From Ectocarpus siliculosus (taxonomy: Eukaryota; Sar; Phaeophyceae; Ectocarpales; Ectocarpaceae), in the NCBI GenBank assembly GCA_000310025.1, contig FN647938.1, forward strand, positions 1,014,954 to 1,078,953: DNA of 64,000 nt. The letters are read 5' to 3'. The position numbers and the translations under genes were made by a program. Shown here in pieces: positions 1-11,161 of the stretch. The notes below the pieces were generated by a model. The model saw nothing but the letters and a program-made list of their open reading frames with translations. It was not told where the DNA came from and did no database searches. The first letter of the stretch is position 1. Each line of letters starts with the position of its first letter.

Positions 1-359
1 CCCTCCCTACTTGTGGAGAAATAGGCTAAACGAAAACGCTAACATGGGGGTGCCATCTCTCCGACTCTTACGGAAGTAAGGCCTGGTTTCAGAGGTCGTT
101 CGTTCGGTCCTGCTGTGCGTATGTGGGTACCATTGTAGAAGCAGAGTGAGACAGCTCGAAACATGTAATTGCGTGAGCGATATGCTTTCCCAAACTGCAT
201 ATGGTGGCGGATGTGCCGTGCAGCGAAGGAATAGGAATGCAGCAGACATCAGTTCTTCCCCACCCTATTGCACTCGCTGCTCCAGCATGCTGGTGGTGTT
301 TTCTCCTCCTGCCTTTATGCTGTGTATCGCAGCAGGGATCACGCAATCAGAAGTGTAGG

Positions 360-493
360 TGGTGGGGGGGGCGTACTCTTATGTTTTGCATGCCTTAGCG
401 GTTAGACCATTGACCGCGCGTCCTCGGAGCATTGTTCCCACAGGACCGATCACCGATGGCCAATCGTTCCTTCCTACTTTGCCAAAGGTGGTG
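360..493 (-). repeat. LINE 3' tail copy 1 (non-LTR retrotransposon)
   Basis: Read on the minus strand this is the last ~135 nt of a dispersed family seen seven times in the window. Shared landmarks in order are CCTTTGGCAAAGTAGGAAGG, CGATTGGCCATCGGTGATCG, a CCGTCCTC..GAGGACGCG block, CCGCTAAGGCATGCAAAACA and a terminal GAGTACGCC followed by a C-run. It is severely 5' truncated. The family is identified as a LINE from the longer copies near 30.7 and 50 kb, which encode a cysteine/histidine C-terminal domain. Confidence 0.75.
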
Positions 494-1089
494 GTTGGGG
501 GGCGTTCTATAAAGCCCAACGATGTGTGTGGCACTTATGTAAGGGCGCGGCGGAGATGCGGGCGGATCTCCTCTTCAAAATAGACGAAAATCGCCGCTGC
601 ATATCTTGGTTTTGCAATTCTACTCCAGTGTCAATCTACCATCGCACCCAGACCGCCCACAAATGTCGCGAGTGTGCAATATATGCATATAGCTAGTAGG
701 CTGATAGCGCTTGTGATACACCACTACAGATTTTGGCGGTCCGCGATTTCCAAAGTGGCCAAAGCAGAATTTTGTATGAAGCCGGCTTCTAGAAAGGTTT
801 TAAACAATCTCTGGGAACTTTCGCACACGAGCACCTGGTATCAAGTGGCACGTTGTTCATCGCTTTCTTTTGGGTGATCAAGTGCCGACACGACAAACAG
901 GAGGCAAGAGAGAGCACGTTTGGAGCGCCACCCGTCCGCCCTCACCGCGCATTTTATGTTTATTAATCCAAGCAATCGGTCGAGATAAGAAATAGTCGGT
1001 GATTGTGTTCGAGAAGCACGCACACTCATCGAAACTTCCTTTTCACGACGGGTGCACCAGCCTAGCTGTCACCACTGCTGCCTTCTCCC

Positions 1090-1165
1090 TATAGAAGCCG
1101 AAATCAAACCATTAGACTAGTCAGCTGTCTCTGACTAGTCTAATGGTTTGATTTCGGCTTCTATA
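1090..1165. repeat. Perfect 35-bp inverted-repeat hairpin element
   Basis: Arms at 1090-1124 and 1131-1165 are perfectly complementary over 35 nt around a 6-nt loop (CTGTCT). The outer end is TATAGAAGCCGAAATCAAAC. TCCC flanks both sides and could be a 4-bp target duplication. A second diverged copy lies at 26089-26155, so this is a dispersed element (MITE-like) and not a transcription terminator. It has no coding capacity. Confidence 0.85.
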
Positions 1166-3079
1166 TCCCACACTCATATGGAAAAGGATATCCAGTCGCT
1201 GTCCGATTTTCAAACGCCTTAAGCACTTCTGGTTGAGGTTAGACCCACGTATACATGATACCCAGGCCTTCAATTTGACTACGGCGACGACTACATATGT
1301 AGGATGCGCGACTCAAGTCGGCGGTCACACGCACTGACGTAGGCGCTGGTTCGTCGCCAACGTGTGCTTGAAGCGTTCGAAAATCGGACCCAGAGGGGCA
1401 TCCAAAATCTTGCTTGTAGCACACCGAACTCGATGATAGAAGGATCGCTCCGAAAGGTCGCTGATGGCGAATCTGTACCATGGTGGTGTATCACAAGGAC
1501 TACAATCCTAGCTACTTTCAATAGCTACTTTCAAGGGGTGCTTCGCCCTCCCCCCCTGTGGGGGCCGGTCTCGTGTACTACCCGTAGGCAAAGAAATGGA
1601 AGGAAATGTTTGAAGGTACTACTGTGCAGTTGTTGAGAAGATCGGCAACTGGTGTGAGTAGATCGAGGATCGGATAGATACTAATATTTTGCTGTATGTA
1701 GGTTCGAATGTTCGCATGGTTTGGAAAAAAGTGCGTCATATCTTAGTCATGGTGCGGGAAGATGTTGCACAGGGCTCATCCCGGGGCACACATGCACACG
1801 AGATGGTGATTCTGCGTGCGTGTGTGCCAAAAGTGCCTGTTCTGTGTGTTAGTCTGGCTGATGCTATGGCCGTGTAGGACTACAGCAATGCAGCAGCAGC
1901 AACATTAGAAGACGACCTCGGAATCTAGCAAGCTGCGTTTGTTTGTTTGTTTCTCTTCCCATTTTCAGGAAGAGACGTTTTCCCGCTTGGCTCAACAGCA
2001 GCAGCAGTGTTTCAGCAGTAGTCCACAACTCTCCGTGCATGGCTTAAAGTGCCCGTGTACCATCTCGTAAGTCATGTACAAAAGGTAGACGTACACCATG
2101 AGTACTTGTGTGTTTGCTGTGGTACAGATCACACACACGTTCAGTTGAAGTTCGTTCCCAGAAGCACCGGCGCGACAGAAAGAGAGAACGTGCTTCGTAC
2201 CTACTTGGGGGACGAAAGTGCCCGTGTCCGTGCGGGTAGCTGTCGTGCTGCAGGGCGGGCTACGCGCGCGGGGCGCGCTGTGGGTACATCATTCCCGTCC
2301 GGGAGCCGCAGGAACGAAAGAAAGACTGAGAGTTGTGAGCGGTATAGAGACTGCTGACAGCAGTTGTGAGCGAGGTAGAGACATACGCTGCCAATATGCT
2401 ATATTGTGACTTGCTGTGCCTCCGTTATTCGTCATTTAGACTAAATATGACAATAGCTGATTCTGACGTCATACAAGCCGGCAGACACAACCACAGAGAA
2501 CCAAAAAAGCTTGATTTCCAGAAAAAAATGCCGGCGGTCCAGCGCCTGCAGCTCTTGCCACAGCGCACCGCGTGGCGCGACACGCTCGGGACGTGCTGAG
2601 TACGTTCTTTCCGTCCGGGAGCCGAGAGCGACAGAAATCGGTTTCAACGGCGACCCCGACAAAAAACGGATGCACCAGAGAGCAGCACGCGTGAACCGCC
2701 AAAAGGAAATCCTACAGATGGATATTCTAACATTGCACACTCGCGACCTCTGCGGACGGTCCGGGCGCTATGGTAGATTCGGACTGCAGGTAGACTTTGG
2801 AAACCGAAGACATGCAGTCGTTTTCCTAAAAAAAATTAGGGGGAGAGCTACCAACTCCACCGCTACCTCAAGGGGTTCTTGCCAAATCGATTTTGACTGA
2901 TGGTTTCGAAGACGACCCAGGTTAAACACCCAGCAACCAATCACGATACACAAAGTCGGGGAGGGTCGCACAGTTGGGACTCGTCTCCAACAGCATACTG
3001 TGTCACTAGGACAAAACTCTCCACCCCCCTACAATGAAGACAATCAGGCGACACGGCAGGTGCTCCGATAAGTTCATTG

Positions 3080-4500
3080 CGTTGCGGAGTCCCGACCTTG
3101 GCACCTATTCCAGCAGAGGACATCATCGGGCAGTGACGCGCGCGTTGACACGCCCAGATCTTGTTGCTGGGGCCGTGCTGTTGAAGGCTGCAGCTGCCGT
3201 CCGAAAAGTCCGCAAGTCTGGGTCCATACCATTCATGATCCACGGCTGTACGCGCCGTCACAGGCCAATCAATCCCCCGAACTGCTGGCCATCCAAGGAA
3301 AGCTAGTCGTGCGAGCTACCGCTGTAGATTACTGCTTCTGTAGACCAGCGGTTGTGGGGTTGGGTCTGCGTCGGCGCATCCAGCAATGCATGGTTGCTTG
3401 TGTGGACCCAGACCTGCCAACTTCACGGACCGCAGCTTCAGCCTTCGACAGCACGGCCGGCCCCGACAACAGATCTGGGCGTGCCAACGCGCATGCCGCT
3501 ACCCCATGATGTCCCGTCTACTGGTACAGAGGAGCAACGTCGGGACTCCGCAAGCCGGAAGGTTGCTTTTCGATTTTTTGGCTACCAAATGGTCTTGGGT
3601 TTATAGCGTAAATAGAAACTTTTGTGTTGAACAGTGGCCTGAGGTCCCAAACGAGGTTGCGCCTGAAGAGCATGAGACCTACCGTCCGGATGTCGTGTTT
3701 CTTATGATTCACGCTCGGCTCTTAGCCCTGCTGTATCCCACTATGGGTGCGGTCTTCGAACCTGTTGGTGTGTCGTACTCTTTGAATGCGGGGAGTTTCT
3801 GACAGTCCCGTGCAGTCAACGAGTACGACACACGCCAGACAGAAGACCTCCTCCATATGGGGACGCATAGCTAGGAGCCGAGCTTCAAGCATCAGAAGTA
3901 CGAGATGTGAACCGTAGGCCGCATGCTGTCCAGGCGCAAGCTCGTTCTGGACCTCAGGCTGACGACAAACGAGTGGCTTGCCAACCCCGGCAATATATTT
4001 GTATTCGCTAAATCCCAAGACTAGCAGGAGGTCAGAGAATCGAAAACAACCTTCCGGCTTGCGGGGCCCCGACGTTGGACGTCTGTTCCAGTAGGGGGGA
4101 CATCACCCGGCATGCGCGTTGGCACGCCCAGATCTGTTGCTAGGGCTGCGCTGTCGAAGGCTGCAGCTGCTGTTCGAAAACTCGGCCAGTCTGGGTCGAT
4201 ACCATTCATTATCCACTGCTGTACACGCACTCACAGACCCAATCCCCCGAACTGCTGGTCATTCACGGCAGCTAGTGGTGTGAAGCTACCGGTGTAGACC
4301 ACTCCTGCTGTAGACCAGCGGTTGGGGGGGGTTGGGTCTGCGACGGCGCGTATAGCAGTCGATCGTGCGCGGCCCAGATTTTTGGACATTGCGGGCCTCA
4401 GCCGCAGCCTCGCCCTGGACGGCGCGGCCACAGCAACAGATCTGGGCGTGCCAACGCCCATGCCGCTGCCCCTTGATGTCCCCTCTGCTGAGTTCCTGTG
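3080..4500. repeat. Nested inverted-repeat (foldback) cluster
   Basis: Two modules alternate in orientation. Module A is forward at about 3080-3366 and 4058-4341, and inverted at about 3365-3560 and 4335-4500. Module B lies at about 3590-3803 and is inverted at 3804-4018. The block 3365-4341 is therefore one large imperfect palindrome (A-inverse, B, B-inverse, A) centred near 3803, with extra A copies outside. Shared A landmarks include CACGCCCAGATCT, GTCGAAGGCTGCAGCTGC and CAATCCCCCGAACTGCTGG. Copies differ by many substitutions and small indels, so the array is old. Short open frames across it are not recognisable proteins. Confidence 0.8.
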
Positions 4501-5710
4501 TATTGCCCCATTCTGTCCTCGACTGTCTTCCCATGAACACATCCTAGGGTCTGAGAATTTGTTAAACGTCAAAAGCAGACGCCGTGTCGCCTGTTTGCCT
4601 TGAATTTGGAATACTGGAAGATTTTGCATTATTTTAGAAAGAAAATGTGATTGTTGTGCTCGTCGTCTCCGGCCAAAGGCTGACTACCCCGTCCCCCTAG
4701 CCAATGCTGGGTATCTACAGTCTACGGCAGCCAAATACCTTTGCGTGTCTTGCGAGTCACATGCGTCCTTTCTCGGCAAAGTGGGGGGCCCTGTTTTGTG
4801 CCGGTGTTTTCGGCGGGCACACACTGAATTTCCAAGTTATTCTCAATCCGGTACAATATAGTGCTGGTGAATTTTCTGGGCACACACCGGCACTAAACAG
4901 GGACCTCTACTTTACTGCAGTTGGACACCCCCATTTTCCGGGTGACTCAACGACGTCGTTGAGTTGCCCCGCTGCTGTTTACTCTAAGTCGCCTGAAAAC
5001 CAGGAACGTGTGTTTTCCAAGGCCCAAGAACAGCTGGCATCGTGCCACACCCACCGTTAGCCTTGACCATCTAGATACATCTGAACACTTGCTCACTTGC
5101 CGGCTCCATTTTTGTGACGTTTCGTCTCCCCTTTTGTTCCGTTTTTCTGTTCCCAGACCCTTGCTGGTGCACATCAGGGGGTCGAAGGAATTTTTGTCGT
5201 ATTTTAGAGCGCTGGAGCAGGTGAGAGTGGTCTTGAGGAAATGCCCGCCGTTGTTTTGAAGACACGGGGTTGCGTCGCTGCGTAAAGTGTAGTCGTCGTG
5301 TCCCCATTCGGCTCGCGTCCTTGATCACCGAGTGTTGAGGCATCTGGATCGCAATTTGTTCGATTCTTCATTTGGTGCTCCTGGGACACACGCTACTGTA
5401 TATACGCAAACCCTTTTTCCGATCGTGCGTTGGAAGTCGGGTGAAAGATGGGATCTCGTTTGCGTTTTGCTTACCGTTGTTCCTTCCTCGTCGGCGTAGC
5501 AGCCATATTGTGAGGAGCGCGCGATTTCTGCGTTTCTGCTCCCCCGCCCTTCCCGTCTCTATGAGGGAACCCGCCCGTAGACCCTTCGTCGTACATGCTG
5601 CGATTTCTGATCCCTGGCCTGCCTGTTGATTGGAAACTCCTACCTTCGAACCTCCTCCTTGGTTATTTTGAAAACCAACAAAACAGAACGCAGCGTGGAC
5701 GCAACAACGC

Positions 5711-8385
5711 ATGATGGCCGTGTCTATCGTGTTGGACTATCACGACTCCATCGACGGACCCATCCCTTCTTTCCTTGGAGGGGGAGGCGGCGTGAACACG
5801 GTGGAGTGGCTTGACCTTGGGCGGAGCAACCTGACAGGAAGCATCCCGGAGAACCTGGGAACGCTGCCGAACCTTCGGTAGGGCGGATAGATCGATCGAT
5901 CACGCTGTTTTTGAGCTTGAGCTTGAGGTTTGGTTTTGTTTGCCGAGAGATGTAAAAAATAAAATCTCGCTGGCGAGTAGCGGCGGTGATAGTTGTTGGG
6001 CGTTACCGCGTAACGAGGTTGAAAGTATGTTCTGGGTGCACTTGGATACGAGATCCGATCTGAGGGGTATGCGTGTGTTTGGGGTATGTGTGTGTTTGGG
6101 GTTCAAGTGCGGGATGCCTCGAGCGAGCACGCACGTATAGTTTATTATGTTGGTTGTGTTTGGTGTGTGCTGGAAGGAGCATGGGTACGTGTTAATAAAG
6201 CTTTATGTCATAAACATCGGTCCTGGGTTAGCCTAGTCCCCACACTCAACCCAAGTACCGCGGGAAGGCGGGGTGGCCTTTTCTCACTCCTGCCGAAAGT
6301 AAAGGCCTTTCGTATCCACGCACCATGTAGCGTTCCTTGATAGTACTTGCGGTGATGGTTCACATTTGACATTTTGTTTGATCTTTTTTTGTGTGTTTGG
6401 TTATTTTCCTGGCATGCAGGAAGTTGTATCTGGCAGGGAACCAGCTGGTTGGGCCCATACCCTCCAGCCTGGGCGACATCGCCACGCTGTCGGACCTCAG
6501 CCTAGCGGGAAACGAGTTGTCCGGAGCCATTCCCGATAGCTTCGGCAACCTGACGCTGCTGCGGTATCTCAGGTGCGTCTTTCTCTCTCTCTCTCTCTCT
6601 CTCTGCTCAACTGGTGCTCTCTGCTTCGTGTTTTGCTCCACGCAACACTGGTGCGGATAATCGTATTGATCTTTGCCCTGTGCTACCGGCTGTTTAGTGT
6701 TCACTCTCTGGAGCACATTCATCGGTTTTAGAATCGCACAGGGAGGGACCACAGACGCCCATTACCTATTTTTGCTCGTAGTAGTTGATCTTCGAACCTA
6801 ATTTAGCAGCGGCCCGTTTTCCAAGACTGAGGAAGAAAAATATTTCGGCGTGCTTGGGCGCACCATTGCTGCCAGCGAAACCGCGGCTCTTCAATGCTTG
6901 ATTGCGCACGAGGGGTGGTCAGGGTTTGTTGCGCGTCTTTAGCAGTGTTGAAAATAGTGGTTTCTGTATTAGGCCGGCGAAATCGCGTGACACGCGGATT
7001 GAACGTTCACGTTGTTTCAATACTCTTTGAATAGGGCAACTGGTGCCGTGATTTTAGTCGGAATACGGGAAATCTTTTTCGGGATTAGCGGTGGGAAATT
7101 GCACTCTGTCAGGGATACGCCTTGAGTCTTTTTTAAAGCAACACCTACATACTTTGCGGACGTTGGCTACATTATCCTTGGCGTTCTTCGTGCCCAAGCT
7201 GCATCTACTATTGTGCCGCCGAGAGATACCAAAGGGGATTCGGCGCGTTAGCATCTATCCCTCCGCCATGCCTTCCAGCGTTATCTTTGTGATATTTTTT
7301 GTGTCTGACGTTGTGTCTGCACGTTCCTGCGGTGTTGTCGATCTTGTGTTTTTTCCCCCCCGCAGTCTAAGAGACAACAAGCTAAGCGGTGCCATCCCGG
7401 AGTCTCTGGGGAACCTCGTCAACCTGGAGGAGCTCTGGTTGAACGCCAACCAGATCGAAGGTGCGAGTCATGAAAACAACAATTCATCATACAAATGTAG
7501 CCCCACTTGTCGGTGCAGCAGGCGAGGAATATCCCTCCCTTTACGGCAGTGGCGACAGCAACTACAGGAGATAATTGTAACCGCCATGGTGTTGACGCAC
7601 CTACGGAGCCACCACACGGTTGTGGGTCTATCTACATCACGTGTTCTCAACTTGTTTTGCGGCATTTTCCGTTCTTGCGTTTGGTTTTGTATGTGATGCG
7701 GTGTTGGTTGATGCAGGCGCTATCCCGGCGTCTTTGGGCAACATGGCCACCGCGCGCAAGGTCTTCCTGAACAACAACTGCATCGAGGGAACACTGCCTG
7801 CCACGCTGGGCAACCTATCCAGTCTACGGGTGAGCTGGAAGCAAGCACGCTCAATAGAGGAGAATGTTATGCTGAGGGAGGGGTGGGACACCGGTTTGTA
7901 GGATACGGTAGTGGTCCCACTATTATGCTTACAGGTGCCAGCCGCTTTGAACCGGTATTGTAGCGGGCAACCGGCATTATTATTCAAAAGTATGGGACAT
8001 CTTGAATATTCCATCTGCGTCACGCAATTTTACTGTACACGTACTGAATGCTGAAAACTAGGACGTATTGATTTTAACGCCGTAGTCAGCACGTCCCTCG
8101 GGGGTTCCGTCGCTATAGCCTCCGTCAACCCCCCCCCCCCCCCAACCCCCCAGAAAAAAATGTTGTTGTCCACTTGAAACCGACATGGTGTGTTGTCGCT
8201 TTCGCGGCAGATCTTAAGCTTGCGTCATAACCGCCTGACGGGAACGATTCCGCCCGAGCTTGGTCGACTGAGCCAGCTCAAGACTCTCTACATGGAGAAG
8301 AATGAGCTGGAGGGCAACATCCCCGACACCCTGGCGAACCTGGCCTCCCTCAAGGAGTTGAACCTGCTGGGCAACAAGTTCCAAG
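5711..8385 (+). CDS. Leucine-rich-repeat protein, five exons
   Basis: Exons read at 5711-5877, 6420-6572, 7366-7460, 7717-7829 and 8211-8385, all with GT-AG junctions and continuous phase. They give about 234 residues of plant-type LRRs (LxxLxLxxNxLxGxIPxxLGxL), roughly nine 24-residue repeats. Introns cut at equivalent places in the repeat, after the N-L-R or L-x-G position, so exons behave as one- or two-repeat cassettes. Known LRRs of this class form solenoids for protein recognition; the ligand is unknown. The start is uncertain: ATG 5711 is the first in frame after a stop at 5669, but an acceptor at 5689-5693 would allow an upstream exon. I see no signal peptide, kinase or ROCO domain. 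The last exon ends in phase 1 at GT 8386 and I could not find the next exon, so the C-terminus is missing or the gene is truncated. Confidence 0.8.
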
Positions 8386-8809
8386 GTGTGGAAGGCAGCG
8401 GTAGTGGTAGAGGTGATATTTCGTGTTGCTGTTTTGGCGCGTGGGGTGTCGTCCTAGTTGTGACAATTGTTGTTGTGACATCGACAAACGTTGCGCTTAA
8501 CACGCCATTTTTGTTTTCTTTCGGAAGGCTAAACACCGACTTGGTCCGTTGTGGTCAATGGAGGGTTTTGTCGAACGGTGTGTAACAGCTGGACAGACCG
8601 TCGAGCGTGGGCTGCGCGGTATAGTCGCTACAGTAGCAACTGTGGCAAAGGCGGTGCACGCAACTCTGGTTTTGCTTGCGGCCACTGGTTGGCGTGCTCC
8701 CTGCACTGCTGTTGGAGAGACGGGTGTGCCATGGGGGGAGGGTGGAAAGCTTGTCTGAAGTTTTCTGTCAAGTGGTGCCGCAACTTGAAATAGTTTATAC
8801 CCCCTACTC

Positions 8810-8897
8810 GCACACAATGCTCCGTCCTCTGGAGGACGCGCGGTCAATCGGCCCAACCGCTAAGGCATGCAAAACATGAGAACGCTCTCCCCACACA
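8810..8897 (+). repeat. LINE 3' tail copy 2, short
   Basis: Carries the family landmarks ACAATGCTCCGTCCTC, GGACGCGCGGTCAAT and CCGCTAAGGCATGCAAAACA, then ends near GAGAACGCTCTCCCC. Only the last ~90 nt are present, consistent with extreme 5' truncation. Confidence 0.65.
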
Positions 8898-10349
8898 CAC
8901 AATCCCTCCACCTATCACGCGCTCCCGTCGTCTTGCGTCTGCCTGACCTTGCGTCCTCAATCCCTCGCCTCTCGCTCGCTCGCCGCTTTTTTTTTTTTTT
9001 TTGGGGGGGGGGGCGGGGGTGTCGTTTCCCCTTCTTTTTTTCTTGCTGTCTTACCAGGCAAGGCGCAAACGCGTAACCTCCTTATTGGCCGCCTCCCGAA
9101 CTGCGTCGTGTACGTGTGAGCGTGTAATCTTGTGGGGTTGTGGGTAGGTCTCCCTCCCCTCCCTCGCCGTGCCCCTGCTGACCACCAACCAAGGGCACTT
9201 GTGCCGTGGGGCTGAGGTAGGTAGGAAGTAAGGCGTGTGCGTGTGCTTGATGGGGGATGCCCATGTTTCTGCTTGCCTTGGGCGTTCGAACATTTTAAGA
9301 GCATCTCTCCGTGGGTAACGGAACGGGGGGAGAGGGAACGGGGGGGAGGGGTCCGTGGATGGTGTAGTACCAGACGACCCGAGCGCCACGCCGTTGGCGG
9401 TTGAGGTTGTGTTGCGTTTCTGCGGTCGTACTACGTCGTTTGTTGAGGCTTGTGTTTGGTCTGGGTTAGGAGAGGGTTCGGGAAGAAGGTCGTGTTGGTT
9501 TGTGCCGGAGCCGCATGCGTTCGTCAACGTCCAACCTGTCAGCCGAAGCGGTCTGAGGTCGTGTGGAGTTGTCTTGCGTTGTTGCGGCTTCGTACGGCGG
9601 CGATGGCGCCCACGTCGAGCATTGCTCCCCGACCCCCGGCGGCTGAGAGAACGCGTTAAAGACGCTGGGATCTGTTGGTTGTGCATTTACATGTATTTCG
9701 GAATCCTCCGACGAATAATGGTTTCGTTTCTCGTGACTTTGCAATCTGTTTGACAAACGAGAGACATTTTTTTCCTTGGGGGAGGACGGCTGAAACAGGT
9801 AGCTCGGCATTAAGGTACACTAGATTTGGCCACCCCGCACGCGCGGGTGTAGGTCGCAGCATGAAAAGAGAAAAGAAAAAGGCCGGCGCCGTTGTTTGTG
9901 CGCAGGTGGGTGTTTATTTTATGTTCTTTGTGTGGTGAAACACCTACCATAGCTCAGCGATTTGACGATAATTTTTGTCATGGCGTATGCCCGCGCACGT
10001 GCCAGACACTGGACCTTCGAAGGGTGGGTACTCTAAGTATGTGGTATTATGCGTACGTCTTGTCTTGTCCCATGTATGCATCGATGAGCCTGAGTTTGTG
10101 GCCGGGATAGTTTGTAGTTGTACGCGGTGAGGACAAGGCATTATTTTTTTCCTCCCTGCTCAAGGGCGCGCCGCATGTATCGTACTGGGGCTCGGGGATA
10201 GAGCATACCTTGCCGCAAAGCGCGTCAGCTCGGTACTTGATACAGCAGATACCGTGTGTACCCGAGGTTGACGCGTGTAACATTTTCAAGAGTCGTTGGA
10301 GCTGGCCGCCCTGTGGCGTGTACTACCTCGGCCCTTCCTGGAGAAGACG

Positions 10350-10480
10350 GTATGTGGGGGAGAACGTTTTTGTACCACCTTAGGCCAAAGTAGGAAGGAA
10401 CGATTGACCATCGGTGATCAGTCCTGTGTGAACAATGCTCCGTCCGAGGATGCGTGGTCTAACCGCTAAAAGGCATGGGG
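10350..10480 (+). repeat. LINE 3' tail copy 3
   Basis: Contains AAAGTAGGAAGGAACGATTG, ATCGGTGATCAGTCCTGTG, a CAATGCTCCGTCC block and CTAACCGCTAAAAGGCATG. The 3' end passes into a G-run and the low-quality zone before the assembly gap, so the element's end is not resolved. Confidence 0.65.
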
Positions 10481-10499
10481 GAAAAGTGAGTATGCCCCG

Positions 10500-11161
10500 C
10501 GGGGGGGGGGGGGGGGGCTTTCACTTTAACCCCTCCTCCCCCGGGAAGGGGGTTGGGGCCCCAAACCCTTTTTTATGAAAAGGGAAATGGGAGTCCTTTA
10601 AAAGGGTTTGGCCAAACCCCCCCGGTGAAGTGGGTTGGGGGGTTTCAGGGGGGGGCCCCCCCCCCCGGTTCCCGGCCCTTTTTTTTGTTTGGGGGGGGGG
10701 GCCCGGCCTGGGAGCTTTTCCTCCTCTTTTGCCCCTTATTGGNNNNNNNNNNNNNNNNNNNNNNNNNNNNNNNNNNNNNNNNNNNNNNNNNNNNNNNNNN
10801 NNNNNNNNNNNNNNNNNNNNNNNNNNNNNNNNNNNNNNNNNNAAAAAAAAAACCTTTCCCCAAAACCCCTTAACATAAAAATTAAATACACCAAATCCCT
10901 TTTTTCCCCAAATTTAACCCTTTAAACATTTTCAAAATTCTTTAAACCTCCCCCCCTTTTACCTTTTATTCCTTCCCCCTTTCCTAAAAAAAACATTATT
11001 TAAAAAAAAACTTTTTTTTCCCCCCTTACCCCAAATTAAAAAAAAACAATTACCCATCTTTATTCATTCCTTTTTAAAAAATGCCCTTCGGGGGAGGGGG
11101 GTTTTACCCGTAAAAAGCCAGGGGGAAAAAGGGATTTTCCCCCGGGGGGGGGGGGGGGGGG
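10500..11161. other. Assembly gap (100 N) with unreliable flanks
   Basis: Ns at 10743-10842 are exactly 100, the usual placeholder for a gap of unknown size. For about 250-320 bases on either side nearly every base is stretched into homopolymers (runs of G, C, A and T), unlike the rest of the window. This looks like low-quality read ends and not real sequence. Open frames crossing it should be ignored. Confidence 0.9.

Larger units (their letters stand above)
1..5710. other. Gene-poor repeat-rich region
   Basis: I see no open frame with a recognisable domain and no series of exon-like segments with usable splice sites. The stretch holds a LINE 3' tail (360-493), a perfect hairpin (1090-1165) and a cluster of nested inverted repeats (3080-4500), listed separately. 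Two diverged copies of a short GC-rich segment lie near 2230-2330 and 2540-2640 and share the phrase CCGTCCGGGAGCC. The rest looks like ordinary intergenic DNA. A 5' exon or promoter of the LRR gene could lie in the last few hundred bases, but I cannot point to one. Confidence 0.5.

Noticed and set aside
1090-1165. Rho-independent-type terminator
   Set aside because: Eukaryotic context, no T-tract, and a second dispersed copy exists, so it is a repeat.
3034-4629. Several 60-130 codon frames as genes
   Set aside because: They lie within inverted-repeat modules, occur on both strands, and differ between copies by frame-breaking indels.
10553-10925. Open frames across the N gap
   Set aside because: They consist of Ns and low-quality homopolymers, not real coding sequence.
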